Counted from the first letter of the stretch, positions 28,636-37,613 are shown. The stretch: DNA of 64,000 bases from an uncultured Steroidobacter sp. (GCA_937864115.1 CALMII010000056.1:1-64000), one strand, 5' to 3'. Notes: generated by a model from the letters alone, not told the origin. Made by a program: numbers and translations.

Positions 28636-30000
28636 CTATTTCCGGAAAATCACCGCCCCATTCGATGCAATGACTTCGGCAAAGAACCTCGCGCTCGCCT
28701 TCAGCGTGCGCTTCTGCGTCGTATAGTCGACGTGAATGATGCCGAAGCGCTTCGAGTAGCCGAGCGCCCATTCGAAGTTGTCGAGCATCGACTAGGCGAA
28801 GTAGCCGCGGATATCGGCACCGGCGCGCAGGGCATCGTGCACGGCGCGGATGTGCGTTCTGAAGTAGTCGACGCGCGGCGGATCGTCGAGCAGGTCGCCG
28901 GAGACTTGCGGCGGATCGGCGAAGGCCGCGCCGTTTTCGGTGATGTACACGGGCGGATTGTCGTAACGATCCCTGATCCACAGCAGCGTGTCGGTGAGTC
29001 CCTGCGGGAAGGCTTCCCAGCCCATCTCGGTGTGCGCGTGCTGCGTCTGTCGCACGGGCATGGCGCGCAGTGGCCAGACGTCAGGATCATGTCGGACGAC
29101 GGCGCGCGTGTAGTAGTTGAGACCGACGAAATCGATGGGCTGGCGGATCAGCGCCAGATCGTCGGCGGCCCAGTCCGGCCAGGCATCGCCGAAGATCTCG
29201 CGGAGTTCCTCGGGATAGCGGCCGAGCAGCGCCGGCTCGATGAACTGACGATTCATCTGCGCTTCCGCCCGCCGCGTCGCGGCCAGATCGTCCGGAGACT
29301 GCGAAGCGGCATACTTCGGTTCGATGTTCACGACCAGTCCGATGCGATGACGACCCGCGGCGCGATAGGCCTGTACCGCGGCGCCGTGCGCGCGCATCAG
29401 GTTGTGCGTGGCGATCGGTGCCTCGAACAGATTTCGATGTCCCGGCGCCGCGGTGCCGTGCAGATAGCCATTGTCCGACACCACCCAGGGTTCGTTGAGG
29501 GTCGCCCACAGTTTGATGCGATCGTCGAAGCGGCGAAACACGGTCTCGGCGTACTCGGCAAACCAGTGCGCGCTGTCGCGGTTCAGCCAGCCGCCGCGAT
29601 CGTCGAGCGCGGCCGGCAGGTCCCAGTGAAACAGCGTCGCGGTCGGCTGGACTCCCTTCGCGAGCAGCCGGTCGATGAGCCGTTCGTAGAAATCGAGTCC
29701 GGCAGGATTCACGCGACCGATGCCTTCTGGAAGGATGCGGCTCCACGCGATGCTGAAGCGGTAGGCCTGCAGTCCGAGCTGCTGCATCAGATCGACGTCG
29801 CTTTCCCAGCGTCGGTAATGGTCGCAGGCGATGTCGCCGGTTTCGTCGTTCACGACGCGTCCGGGCGTGTGACTGAAGCGATGCCACACGTTCATGCCGG
29901 CGCCGTCGGCGAGCGGCGAGCCTTCGATCTGATAGGCGGAGGTCGCGCAGCCCCAGACGAAATCGTCGGGGAAGCGGTCGGCGGGAATGGCTCGGGACAT
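28636..30000 (-). pseudogene. GH1 beta-glucosidase interrupted by an amber codon
   Basis: Reads as a normal GH1 retaining beta-glucosidase from MSRAIPADRFPDDFVWG to its natural end at 28636 (455 codons), with acid/base TLNEPW and nucleophile ITENG. At 28792-28794 a TAG replaces the tryptophan codon of the conserved GYFAWSxLDNFEW box: GYFA-stop-SMLDNFEWALGY. The frame stays intact and conserved after the stop. Termination there would give 402 residues lacking the Glu and Trp that bind the sugar at subsite -1, so the short product should be inactive. A TGG-to-TAG change is one base. Recent mutation, suppression or sequencing error are all possible. It faces the ATPase gene across 58 bp. Confidence 0.88.
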
Positions 30001-30058
30001 GGGTTGCAGGTTCGCGCGGGTACCGGAGACGTCAGTCTATACGGCCGAAGGAAATTGC

Positions 30059-31138
30059 ATGGCTGAAGTCGTGTTGCGCTCGGTGCGCAAGGTTTACAAC
30101 AACGGTCCCGTGGCGGTCGCCGATGCCGATTTCACCATTCGCGACGGCGAACTGCTGGTGCTGGTCGGGCCGTCGGGCTGCGGCAAGAGCACGCTGCTGC
30201 GCATGATTGCCGGACTCGAGGAAGTCACGTCGGGTTCGATCTTCATCGGCCGTCGCGACGTCACACCTCTGGAGCCGCGCGATCGCGACATCGCGATGGT
30301 GTTCCAGAGCTATGCGCTGTATCCGCACATGACGGTCGAAGAGAACCTCGGGTTCGGTCTCAAACTGCGCGGCCATTCGGCGGCAGACATCGCCGGGCGC
30401 GTGAAGCAATCTGCCGACATGCTCGAACTGGGTGCATTGCTGCAGCGATTGCCGAAACAGCTTTCCGGCGGACAACGTCAGCGCGTGGCACTTGGCCGGG
30501 CGCTGGTGCGCCAGCCGCAGGTGTTCCTGCTCGACGAACCGCTGTCGAATCTCGATGCACGATTGCGCACGACGACCCGCGCCGAGATCGCGCGCCTGCA
30601 TCGATCGCTCGGCACGACCATGATCTACGTCACGCACGATCAGGTGGAGGCGATGACGCTCGGGCAGCGCATCGTCGTCATGAAGGAGGGGATCATCCAG
30701 CAGATCGACGAGCCCATGCGCATCTACGATCAACCGGCCAATCTGTTCGTCGCGGGCTTTCTCGGCAGTCCGGCGATGAATCGCTGGCAGGGGCGGATCG
30801 TGGGCGAGGCGCTCGCGGCCGGCGGCGTGACTCTGTCGCTGGGGCCGTCGCTATCGATTCGACCTGAGGGCGAAGTCGTTGTCGGCGTGAGGCCGGAGCA
30901 CGTCCATCGGATCTCGGCGCACGATCTGTCGCATGTGATCCGCTTCGATGCCGTCGTCGATCTGGTCGAATCCGTCGGCAGCGAGGCGTTCGTGCATGCG
31001 CGTCATGGCGGCTGGCCGGTCATCGCGCGCGTGCCGCCGCACGATCTGCCAGCCGTCGGAGCGACGATCACGCTCGGGCTCACGCCTGACAAGTTGCATT
31101 TCTTCGATGCGATGACGGGACTGCGGCTCTCGCGCTGA
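30059..31138 (+). CDS. sugar ABC transporter ATPase (MalK/UgpC family)
   Basis: A 359-residue ATPase energising the sugar importer. Walker A GPSGCGKST, Q loop MVFQSYALYP, signature LSGGQRQRVALGRAL, Walker B VFLLDEPLSNLD and switch His YVTHD are all present; the C-terminal TOBE domain runs from about 235. The start at ATG 30059 has GAAGGA upstream. It completes the importer of 22312-25415, although it is separated from the permeases by the large glycosidase gene and the reversed GH1 gene. Such ATPases can serve several importers. Confidence 0.93.
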   Translation: MAEVVLRSVRKVYNNGPVAVADADFTIRDGELLVLVGPSGCGKSTLLRMIAGLEEVTSGSIFIGRRDVTPLEPRDRDIAMVFQSYALYPHMTVEENLGFGLKLRGHSAADIAGRVKQSADMLELGALLQRLPKQLSGGQRQRVALGRALVRQPQVFLLDEPLSNLDARLRTTTRAEIARLHRSLGTTMIYVTHDQVEAMTLGQRIVVMKEGIIQQIDEPMRIYDQPANLFVAGFLGSPAMNRWQGRIVGEALAAGGVTLSLGPSLSIRPEGEVVVGVRPEHVHRISAHDLSHVIRFDAVVDLVESVGSEAFVHARHGGWPVIARVPPHDLPAVGATITLGLTPDKLHFFDAMTGLRLSR

Positions 31139-31140
31139 CT

Positions 31141-31225
31141 TGTGGGGCCGGCTTTAGCCGGCCTTCTAGGAGTCAGGCTGAAGCCTGACCTACAGGCAGA
31201 GGCCGGCTGAAGCCGGCCCCACAGT
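31141..31225. repeat. REP/BIME-like palindrome, copy 3 (three hairpins)
   Basis: Three hairpins in a row: GGCCGGCTTTAGCCGGCC, GTCAGGCTGAAGCCTGAC and GGCCGGCTGAAGCCGGCC, bounded by TGTGGGG and CCCCACA. The longest copy in the window. It sits between the convergent ATPase and glyA genes. Confidence 0.92.
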
Positions 31226-31239
31226 AAGAACAGATGTGC

Positions 31240-32499
31240 TCAATCCAGGCCAGGCACCGGAAAGCGGCCGCAGAGTTCGCGCACCTCCGCATGAATCTGC
31301 TGCAACGCCGCCTCATCCGACGCGGCCCTGAGCGCGCGCACCATCCATTCCGCCACCTGCGTCATCTGCGCCTCGCGCAGGCCGCGCGTCGTCATGGCCG
31401 GCGTGCCGAGCCGGATGCCGCTCGGTCGCAGCGGCGGTCGCGGATCATCCGGAATCACCTGCTTGTTCACGGTGAGTCCCGCGGCATCGAGCGCCGTTTC
31501 CGCCACGCGGCCATCCAGATCGAACGAACGGATCGTGTCGATCACCAGCAGATGATTCTCGGTACCGCCGGTGATCAGTGTGCAGCCGCGTTCGAGCAGC
31601 GCCGCCGCGAGCTGCTGTGCGTTACGAATCACCTGTTGTGCGTACGCTTTGAACGCCGGCCCGGCGGCCAGCTTCAATGTCACGGCAATGCCTGCCACGG
31701 CGTTCATGTGCGGCCCGCCCTGCATTCCCGGGAACACGGCCTGGTCGATGCGCGGTCCCAGCGCGGCCTTGCAGAGAATCAGGCCGCCGCGCGGTCCGCG
31801 CAGCGACTTGTGCGTCGTCGTGGTGACGACGTCGAAACCGGCGTCGAGCGGATTCGCCAATGCGCCGCCGGCGATCAGGCCGCCGATGTGCGACACGTCG
31901 GCCATGGCCAGCGCGCCGACTTCGTCGGCAATCGCGCGAAAGCGCGCGTAGTCGAGTTCGCGCGGATACGAGGAGTGTCCGCACAGCACGAGCTTCGGAC
32001 GAACTTCCCGTGCAATCTCGCGCACGTGGTCGTAATCGAGGTGACCGTCGGGCGGCGCCGTCTTGTAGCGCACGAAGTTGAAAATGCGACCCATCGCCGA
32101 CACCGGCGCGCCGTGCGTGAGATGACCGCCGTGCGACAGGTCCATCGCCAGCACGGTGTCGCCGGGCTGCAGGCACGCCATGTACACGGCCTGGTTCATC
32201 GGCGAACCGCTGAGCGGCTGCACGTTGGCGTGTTCGGCGCGGAAGAGGGACTTCGCACGTGCGATGGCGAGCGTTTCGATGCGATCGGTGAACGTCTGGC
32301 CGCCGTAATAGCGACGGCCCGGATAGCCCTCGGCGTACTTGTTGGCGAAGGCGCTGCCGTTGGTGGCGTAGACCTCGGGGAAGGCGTAGTTCTCGGACGG
32401 AATCAGTTCGAGGCCTTCGCGCTGGCGCTGTTCCTCGCCGAGGATCGCGGCGTGGACGTCGGGGTCGCTGAGCTTGAGAAGATCGAGAGTGGATTGCAT
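31240..32499 (-). CDS. glyA: serine hydroxymethyltransferase
   Basis: Interconverts serine and glycine with tetrahydrofolate, feeding one-carbon units to purine and methionine synthesis. The 419 residues include LELIPSENYAFPEVY, YAEGYPGRRYYGG, the THF-site region and the PLP lysine in TTTHKSLRGPRGG. The start at 32499 (MQSTLDLLKL) has AGGAGCGAG upstream; an earlier in-frame ATG at 32577 lies inside the riboswitch and is rejected. The ZTP riboswitch directly upstream links its expression to folate starvation. Confidence 0.96.
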   Translation of the reverse strand: MQSTLDLLKLSDPDVHAAILGEEQRQREGLELIPSENYAFPEVYATNGSAFANKYAEGYPGRRYYGGQTFTDRIETLAIARAKSLFRAEHANVQPLSGSPMNQAVYMACLQPGDTVLAMDLSHGGHLTHGAPVSAMGRIFNFVRYKTAPPDGHLDYDHVREIAREVRPKLVLCGHSSYPRELDYARFRAIADEVGALAMADVSHIGGLIAGGALANPLDAGFDVVTTTTHKSLRGPRGGLILCKAALGPRIDQAVFPGMQGGPHMNAVAGIAVTLKLAAGPAFKAYAQQVIRNAQQLAAALLERGCTLITGGTENHLLVIDTIRSFDLDGRVAETALDAAGLTVNKQVIPDDPRPPLRPSGIRLGTPAMTTRGLREAQMTQVAEWMVRALRAASDEAALQQIHAEVRELCGRFPVPGLD

Positions 32500-32530
32500 G
32501 ACCGGCTCGCTCCTGTGAAGAGGTTGGACA

Positions 32531-32618
32531 AGGTGCCCAGGCGAGCGGCGGTCGGCAGAGGCGGGCTCTGCACGCATGCTTCCCGATGGTTATTCCATCT
32601 ACGCCAGTTACATGCGCG
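32531..32618 (-). promoter_or_regulatory. ZTP (pfl) riboswitch controlling glyA
   Basis: On the minus strand the leader has the pfl core. P1 CGCATG (32616-32611) pairs with CATGCG (32578-32573) and encloses TAACTGGCG and a small hairpin GATGG/CCATC; this is followed by GGGAAG and, after a linker hairpin, the conserved GCCTGGGCA ending at 32533. The order matches known ZTP aptamers, which sense the purine intermediate ZTP/ZMP that builds up when 10-formyl-THF is short. glyA is a known target class. No strong U-run terminator follows, so translational control is more likely than termination. Confidence 0.85.
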
Positions 32619-32624
32619 GGGCCG

Positions 32625-32654
32625 ATGCTACTGGATGCGTTCCGGCACGCGCAA
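32625..32654 (-). promoter_or_regulatory. promoter of the glyA riboswitch transcript
   Basis: On the minus strand TTGCGC (32654-32649), an 18-bp spacer and TAGCAT (32630-32625) place the start of transcription at about 32618, exactly at the aptamer's P1 stem. Confidence 0.5.
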
Positions 32655-32741
32655 CGACCGTGAAATTTTTTCTGCGCAGTAGTCCGCACCGGCGCACTTC
32701 GTGGACAATCAGCGCCCCGCCTTTCCTGACCGAGGATGCTC

Positions 32742-33614
32742 ATGTCTCTCGATTACGACCGTCTGATGCGCCTGCCTGTCGAATCCGTGACGGAGACGTA
32801 CACCAAGCGCGACACCATTCTCTATGCGCTGGGCCTGGGCGTCGGCGCCGCCGATCCGTTCGATCGCAACGAACTCAGGTACGTCTACGAGAAGGGCCTG
32901 GTGGCGCTGCCGATGCAGGCCGTCGTGCTCGGCGCGGGCGCCATGAAATTGTCGGATCCGAAGTTCGGCGTGAATTACACGATGCTGCTGCACGGCGAGC
33001 AGTCGCTGCAGGTGCACAAAACGCTGCCGCCCGAAGGCACGGTCGTCAGCGAAGGCAAGATCGACGAGATCTACGACAAGGGTGCGAGCAAGGGCGCGGT
33101 GCTGTATTCCACGCGCAAGCTGTTCGACAAGGCCTCGGGCGATCTGCTGGTGACGCTGGGCAACGTGGTTTTCCTGCGCGGCAATGGGGGATTCGGCGGC
33201 AAGGGCGAGGGCGCGCCGAAGCCGCGCCCGGTACCCGCGGATCGCGCCGCCGATCTGCAGGTGCCTGTCCATACGTCGCTGAACCAGGCGCTGATCTACC
33301 GGCTGTCCGGCGACTACAACCCGCTGCACATCGATCCCGAGGTCGCGGGGCAGGCCGGTTTCGATCGTCCCATCCTGCATGGGCTGGCGGCCTACGGCAT
33401 GGTCGGGCGCGCGCTGATCAAGGCGCTGTGCAATGACGAGCCGCAGCGCCTGCGCCGGCTCGACCTGCGCTTCACCAGTCCGGTCTATCCGGGCGAACCG
33501 CTGCACGTCGATGTGTGGAAGGTCGCACCGGGCGATGCGGCGTTCCGGCTCATCGCCACGCAGCGCGGCGTCGTGGTGGAGGATTTCGGACGATTCGAGT
33601 ACCAGGCCGGCTGA
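32742..33614 (+). CDS. MaoC-like (2-enoyl-CoA hydratase 2 type) protein
   Basis: A 290-residue protein with two hotdog halves, as in eukaryotic multifunctional enzyme type 2 and bacterial R-specific enoyl-CoA hydratases. The N-terminal half starts DYDRLMRLPVESVTETYTKRDT and contains YALGLGVG; the C-terminal half carries the hydratase-2 motif YRLSGDYNPLHIDPE with catalytic Asp and His, then HGLAAYGMVGRAL. It probably hydrates long or bulky 2-enoyl-CoA in fatty acid or steroid side-chain breakdown. GAGGA lies before ATG 32742. It is followed 9 bp later by a SAM hydrolase-like gene with no obvious functional tie. Confidence 0.88.
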   Translation: MSLDYDRLMRLPVESVTETYTKRDTILYALGLGVGAADPFDRNELRYVYEKGLVALPMQAVVLGAGAMKLSDPKFGVNYTMLLHGEQSLQVHKTLPPEGTVVSEGKIDEIYDKGASKGAVLYSTRKLFDKASGDLLVTLGNVVFLRGNGGFGGKGEGAPKPRPVPADRAADLQVPVHTSLNQALIYRLSGDYNPLHIDPEVAGQAGFDRPILHGLAAYGMVGRALIKALCNDEPQRLRRLDLRFTSPVYPGEPLHVDVWKVAPGDAAFRLIATQRGVVVEDFGRFEYQAG

Positions 33615-33623
33615 GCAGCGTCG

Positions 33624-34424
33624 ATGTTCGCGCCCAGCGGCGTCATCACCATCACGACGGATTTCGGCCACCAGGGGCCATTCGTCGCCACGATGAAAGG
33701 GCGCATGCTGGCGCGGCTGCCGGACGCCCGCATCATCGACGTCACTCACGAGGTGCCGGTCTACTGGCCGGCCGAAGCCGGGTTCTGGCTGTCCCGCTCC
33801 TATCAGTACTTTCCGGCAGGGACCGTTCATGTGGCCGTGGTGGATCCGGGAGTCGGCACCAATCGCGACATCATTGCGGTCGAGGCGGACGGCCACGGCT
33901 TCCTGGCGCCGGACAACGGCCTGCTGGCACCGGTCGTGAATCGGGCTGCGTCCGCCCGGATCTGTCGCCTGGACCTGTCCCGGATCCGCCAACGGCTGCA
34001 GCTGCCCACGCCCAGTGCCACTTTCCACGGGCGGGACATCTTCGCGCCCGTGGCTGCAGAGATGGCTGCCGGGCGTATTGCCATGGCGGACCTTGGCCCG
34101 GCAACGACGGACATCGTGCCGGCCTGGGTGGATGAGCCCACCAGCACGCCCGAACAGGTGTCGGGCGTCATCATCACGATCGACCATTTCGGCAATCTCA
34201 TCAGCAACATCGACGCTTCGCTGATCGAGCGATTCAGTCACGCAGTGGTCCGTACGGCCGGCCACAGCTTTCCCCTGCGGCGGACCTATGGCGACGTCAA
34301 ACCGGGCGAATACCTGGCCCTGATCAATTCCTTCGGCGTCGTGGAACTGGCCCGGGCCGAGCAGAGTGCTGCCGACGGCCTGGGCCTGGGGCGGGGCGCG
34401 CCGGTCGTCGTTTCGAATCGCTGA
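33624..34424 (+). CDS. SAM hydroxide adenosyltransferase (DUF62 family)
   Basis: A 266-residue member of the DUF62/fluorinase-like family that splits S-adenosylmethionine to adenosine and methionine using water. ITTDFGHQGPFVATMKG, VAVVDPGVGTNRD, LAPDNGLLAPV and the C-terminal ITIDHFGNLISNI and SFGVVELA are characteristic. The length is normal. Why cells hydrolyse SAM this way is unsettled. Its gene is 9 bp after the MaoC-like gene and probably co-transcribed. Confidence 0.88.
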   Translation: MFAPSGVITITTDFGHQGPFVATMKGRMLARLPDARIIDVTHEVPVYWPAEAGFWLSRSYQYFPAGTVHVAVVDPGVGTNRDIIAVEADGHGFLAPDNGLLAPVVNRAASARICRLDLSRIRQRLQLPTPSATFHGRDIFAPVAAEMAAGRIAMADLGPATTDIVPAWVDEPTSTPEQVSGVIITIDHFGNLISNIDASLIERFSHAVVRTAGHSFPLRRTYGDVKPGEYLALINSFGVVELARAEQSAADGLGLGRGAPVVVSNR

Positions 34425-34536
34425 ATCGGCGCCCGCCGATCTGTCCCAAGCCCTTGAATCCGCGACGCCCAATGCCATTGAGGCAGGGCCGCCCGCAGGC
34501 GTGGAAAGACGTCCCGTCACGGCGACAAACCAGCCA

Positions 34537-34564
34537 TTGAAAACGGCGGCGCATCGTATATAGT
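34537..34564 (+). promoter_or_regulatory. sigma70-type promoter before the small acidic protein
   Basis: TTGAAA (34537-34542), a 16-bp spacer and TATAGT (34559-34564), 67 bp upstream of the start at 34631. Both hexamers are close to consensus. Confidence 0.6.
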
Positions 34565-34630
34565 CCGCAGGCCGCGGGTCCCCGCCGGTCCCGATCTAGT
34601 TGATTTTTCAGGATTTTTCCAGGAACCATC

Positions 34631-34849
34631 ATGGTGGAGAGAGACGACGAGCACTTCGATATCGATGATGACTTCGTCGCGGAGAGCGATGAGGATCAGA
34701 ATTTCGATCGATTCATCGACAATCGGCGCGCCCGCCCCAGCGCCTCGAAAGACACCAAGAAAGGCAAGGCCGCCTGGAGCAAGCTGGAAGACGTGCTGGC
34801 CGAGCGCCGCCTGAAAAAAGAACTCAACGACTTCGAAGACGAAGAATAG
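34631..34849 (+). CDS. small acidic PA3496-like protein
   Basis: A 72-residue hydrophilic protein: acidic N-terminus (EHFDIDDDFVAESDED), a basic middle (SASKDTKKGKAAW) and a C-terminal helix KLEDVLAERRLKKELNDFEDEE. The pattern, and especially ERRLKKxLxDFE, matches the short 'PA3496 family' proteins of Pseudomonas and relatives. No membrane segment or signal. The function is not established. It has its own promoter candidate and a hairpin after it, so it is probably a one-gene unit. Confidence 0.75.
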   Translation: MVERDDEHFDIDDDFVAESDEDQNFDRFIDNRRARPSASKDTKKGKAAWSKLEDVLAERRLKKELNDFEDEE

Positions 34850-34874
34850 GCCTGCGGGCCGGCAGACAAGATTC

Positions 34875-34903
34875 AGGGACGTGACGCCGCACGTCCCTCG
34901 TTC
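34875..34903 (+). terminator. hairpin after the small acidic protein gene
   Basis: AGGGACGTG pairs with CACGTCCCT around ACGCCG, followed by CGTTC. The stem is strong but the U-run is poor. It lies 17 bp before the lysA/lysC fusion start. Confidence 0.5.
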
Positions 34904-34920
34904 AGGCAGATGGGGTTTCT

Positions 34921-37533
34921 ATGACGACCGCTGATTCCGTCACGGGTACTACGCCCAGCACTTCACCGTGGGCCGTGCTCAAGTTCGGAGGCACCAGCGT
35001 GTCCTCCGCGGCCAACTGGAAGAATGTCGCCGGCGTGCTGCGCGACCGGCTGGCAGAGGGGCTGCGTCCGGTCGTCGTCCATTCCGCGCTCTCCGGCATC
35101 ACCGATCGTCTCGAACAATTGCTGTCGCAGGCCCTGGGCGGCGAATGGCAACCGGTGATGGACCAGATCGAACAGCGCCATCGCGATCTGGCGCGCGATC
35201 TCGGCATCGTTCCTTCCCCCGATCTCGAAGACCAGTTCAAGCGGCTGCGCCAGATCGCCGCCGGCATTTCGCTGGTCGGCGAAGTGAGCGAGCGGCTGCA
35301 CGCGCGCGTGATGGCACAGGGCGAGCTGATGGCGACGCGCCTGGGCGCCGCCTTCCTCACGGCGCAGGGACTCGATGTGCAGTGGGTGGACGTGCGCACG
35401 GTGCTCAAGGCGGAATCGCGGCGCAATGCCAATACGCGGTCGAGCTACCTGTCGGCGACCTGCAGCTACGAACCCGACGTCGAACTGCAGCGCCGCTGGT
35501 CCTCGCCCGGCACGGTATGGATCACGCAGGGCTTCATCGCCAGCGACGACAACGGCGACACCGTCCTGCTCGGTCGCGGCGGCTCGGACACCTCGGGCAG
35601 CTATCTCGCCGCGAAACTGCAGGCACGCCGGCTGGAAATCTGGACCGACGTGCCGGGCATGTTCAGCGCCAACCCGCGCTCGGTTGCCACGGCGCGCCTG
35701 CTGCGTGCGCTCGAGTACGACGAGGCACAGGAAATCGCCAGCAGCGGCGCCAAGGTGCTGCACCCGCGCTGCATCATGCCGGTCAAGCAGTACGGCATTC
35801 CGCTGTATGTCTATGCGACCCAGACGCCGAAGCTCGAAGGCACGGTGATCTCGGCTCAGGGCGGCAATGTCGCCGCGCAGGTCAAGGCCGTCACCATCAA
35901 GAAGAACATCACGCTGATCTCGATGGAGACGGTCGGGATGTGGCATTCGGTCGGCTTCCTCGCCGATGCGTTCCAGGTGTTCAAGGATCACGGCATTTCG
36001 ATCGACCTGGTGTCGACCTCGGAAACCAGCGTCACGGTATCGCTCGATCCGGCCGCCAACACGCTGACCAAGGCTGCGCTCGATGCGCTGACGCTGGATC
36101 TGGGCAAGATCTGTCGCGTGCAGGTGATCGGTCCGTGCGCCGCAGTCAGCCTCGTTGGCCGGAACATCCGCGCCATCCTGCATCGGCTCGGCGACGCGCT
36201 GGAGCTGTTCGAGGAGCAGAAGATCTATCTGGTCACGCAGGCCGCGAACGATCTGAACATCACGTTCGTGATCGACGAAGAGCAGGGCGACCGGCTGGTG
36301 TCGCGCCTGCACGAAATCGCCATCCGCAAGATGACGGCCGATCGCGTGCTCGGGCCGACCTGGGAAGAACTCTATGGCGGTGCCAACAAGGCAACCGACA
36401 CCTCCGCGCAGTGGTGGCACGTACGTCGCAACGATCTGGTCGAACTCGGACGCAAGCACGGCGCCGCCTTCGTCTATGACCGCGCCACGCTGACGGCACG
36501 TGCGCAGGCGCTGAAGGCACTGCCCGGCATCGACGACGTTTTCTACGCGCTCAAGGCCAACTGGCATCCGGAGATCCTGAAGCTGTTCCAGCAACAGGGC
36601 CTGGGCTTCGAATGCGTATCGCGCAACGAGGTCGAGCACGTCATCGAGACGCTGCCCGGCCTCGATCGCAAGAAGATCCTGTTCACGCCGAATTTCGCCC
36701 CGCGCGATGAATATGCCTGGGGGCTCGAGCAGGGCATCTGGGTCACGCTCGACAATCTGCATCCGCTCAAGGCCTGGCCGGAACTGTTCAAGGGCCGCGA
36801 CGTGTTCGTGCGCATCGATACCGGCTATGGCCGCGGTCATCACGACAAGGTCCGTACCGCCGGCGTGCACTCGAAGTTCGGCGTGCCGCTGTTCGAAATG
36901 GATGAACTGGAGCGGCTGGTGAAGTCGAGCGGCGCGCGCGTCGTCGGCCTGCATGCGCACACTGGCAGCGGTGTATTCAGTGTCGACAACTGGCAGTCGG
37001 TGGGCGAGATCCTCACCGGACTCACTCAGCGCTTCCCGGACGTTCACACGGTCGATCTGGGCGGTGGCCTGGGCGTGCCGGAACGTCTTGGACAACAGGG
37101 CGTCGTCCTCGCCGAATTCGGTGCCGCGCTCGCCGCACTCAAGACGGCGCATCCGAAACTGAAGCTCTGGATCGAGCCGGGCCGCTACCTCGTGGCCGAG
37201 GCCGGCGTGCTGCTGGCGCAGGTAACACAGCTCAAGGGCAAGGGCGAAGTGCAGTACGTCGGTGTTGCCACCGGCATGAACTCGCTGATCCGTCCGGCGC
37301 TGTATGGTGCGCATCACGAGATCCTGAATCTCACGCGCCTCGATGATCTCGCCACGGAAGTCGTGAATGTGGTGGGCCCGATCTGCGAAAGCGGTGATCA
37401 GCTCGGCCTGGATCGACTGCTGCCGCCGACGCAGGAAGGCGATGTGCTGTTGATTGCGACCGCGGGTGCTTACGGCCGGGCGATGAGTTCGACCTACAAC
37501 CTGCGCGAGCCGGCGCAGGAATTCCTGATCTGA
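34921..37533 (+). CDS. lysAC: bifunctional aspartate kinase / diaminopimelate decarboxylase
   Basis: One 870-residue polypeptide joins the first and last steps of lysine synthesis. The N-terminal aspartate kinase starts with VLKFGGTSVSS and carries GRGGSDTSG and two ACT-type domains (TLISMETVGMW, IYLVTQAANDLNITFV) likely to bind lysine as feedback inhibitor. From about 490 a fold-type III decarboxylase follows, with the PLP lysine near 545 in FYALKANWHPEI, the HTGSG loop and WIEPGRYLVAEAG. Such fusions are known from Xanthomonas relatives. Joint feedback control of entry and exit of the pathway is a likely consequence. Confidence 0.95.
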   Translation: MTTADSVTGTTPSTSPWAVLKFGGTSVSSAANWKNVAGVLRDRLAEGLRPVVVHSALSGITDRLEQLLSQALGGEWQPVMDQIEQRHRDLARDLGIVPSPDLEDQFKRLRQIAAGISLVGEVSERLHARVMAQGELMATRLGAAFLTAQGLDVQWVDVRTVLKAESRRNANTRSSYLSATCSYEPDVELQRRWSSPGTVWITQGFIASDDNGDTVLLGRGGSDTSGSYLAAKLQARRLEIWTDVPGMFSANPRSVATARLLRALEYDEAQEIASSGAKVLHPRCIMPVKQYGIPLYVYATQTPKLEGTVISAQGGNVAAQVKAVTIKKNITLISMETVGMWHSVGFLADAFQVFKDHGISIDLVSTSETSVTVSLDPAANTLTKAALDALTLDLGKICRVQVIGPCAAVSLVGRNIRAILHRLGDALELFEEQKIYLVTQAANDLNITFVIDEEQGDRLVSRLHEIAIRKMTADRVLGPTWEELYGGANKATDTSAQWWHVRRNDLVELGRKHGAAFVYDRATLTARAQALKALPGIDDVFYALKANWHPEILKLFQQQGLGFECVSRNEVEHVIETLPGLDRKKILFTPNFAPRDEYAWGLEQGIWVTLDNLHPLKAWPELFKGRDVFVRIDTGYGRGHHDKVRTAGVHSKFGVPLFEMDELERLVKSSGARVVGLHAHTGSGVFSVDNWQSVGEILTGLTQRFPDVHTVDLGGGLGVPERLGQQGVVLAEFGAALAALKTAHPKLKLWIEPGRYLVAEAGVLLAQVTQLKGKGEVQYVGVATGMNSLIRPALYGAHHEILNLTRLDDLATEVVNVVGPICESGDQLGLDRLLPPTQEGDVLLIATAGAYGRAMSSTYNLREPAQEFLI

Positions 37534-37536
37534 GGT

Positions 37537-37601
37537 CTTCCTGTAGGTCAGGCTTCAGTCTGACAGTTCCCAGGCCGGCTGAAGCCGGCCCCACAGGAAG
37601 A
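37537..37601. repeat. REP/BIME-like palindrome, copy 4
   Basis: CTTCCTGTAGGTCAGGCTTC starts a GTCAGGC/GTCTGAC hairpin, then GGCCGGCTGAAGCCGGCC, ending in CCCCACAGGAAG. It lies between the convergent lysA/lysC fusion and hisI genes. Confidence 0.92.
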
Positions 37602-37613
37602 AGAGGAAGATCG

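Noticed and set aside
28792..30000. Functional shortened GH1 enzyme of 402 residues
   Set aside because: The missing 51 residues include the subsite -1 Glu and Trp and the last barrel elements, so a working short form is unlikely.
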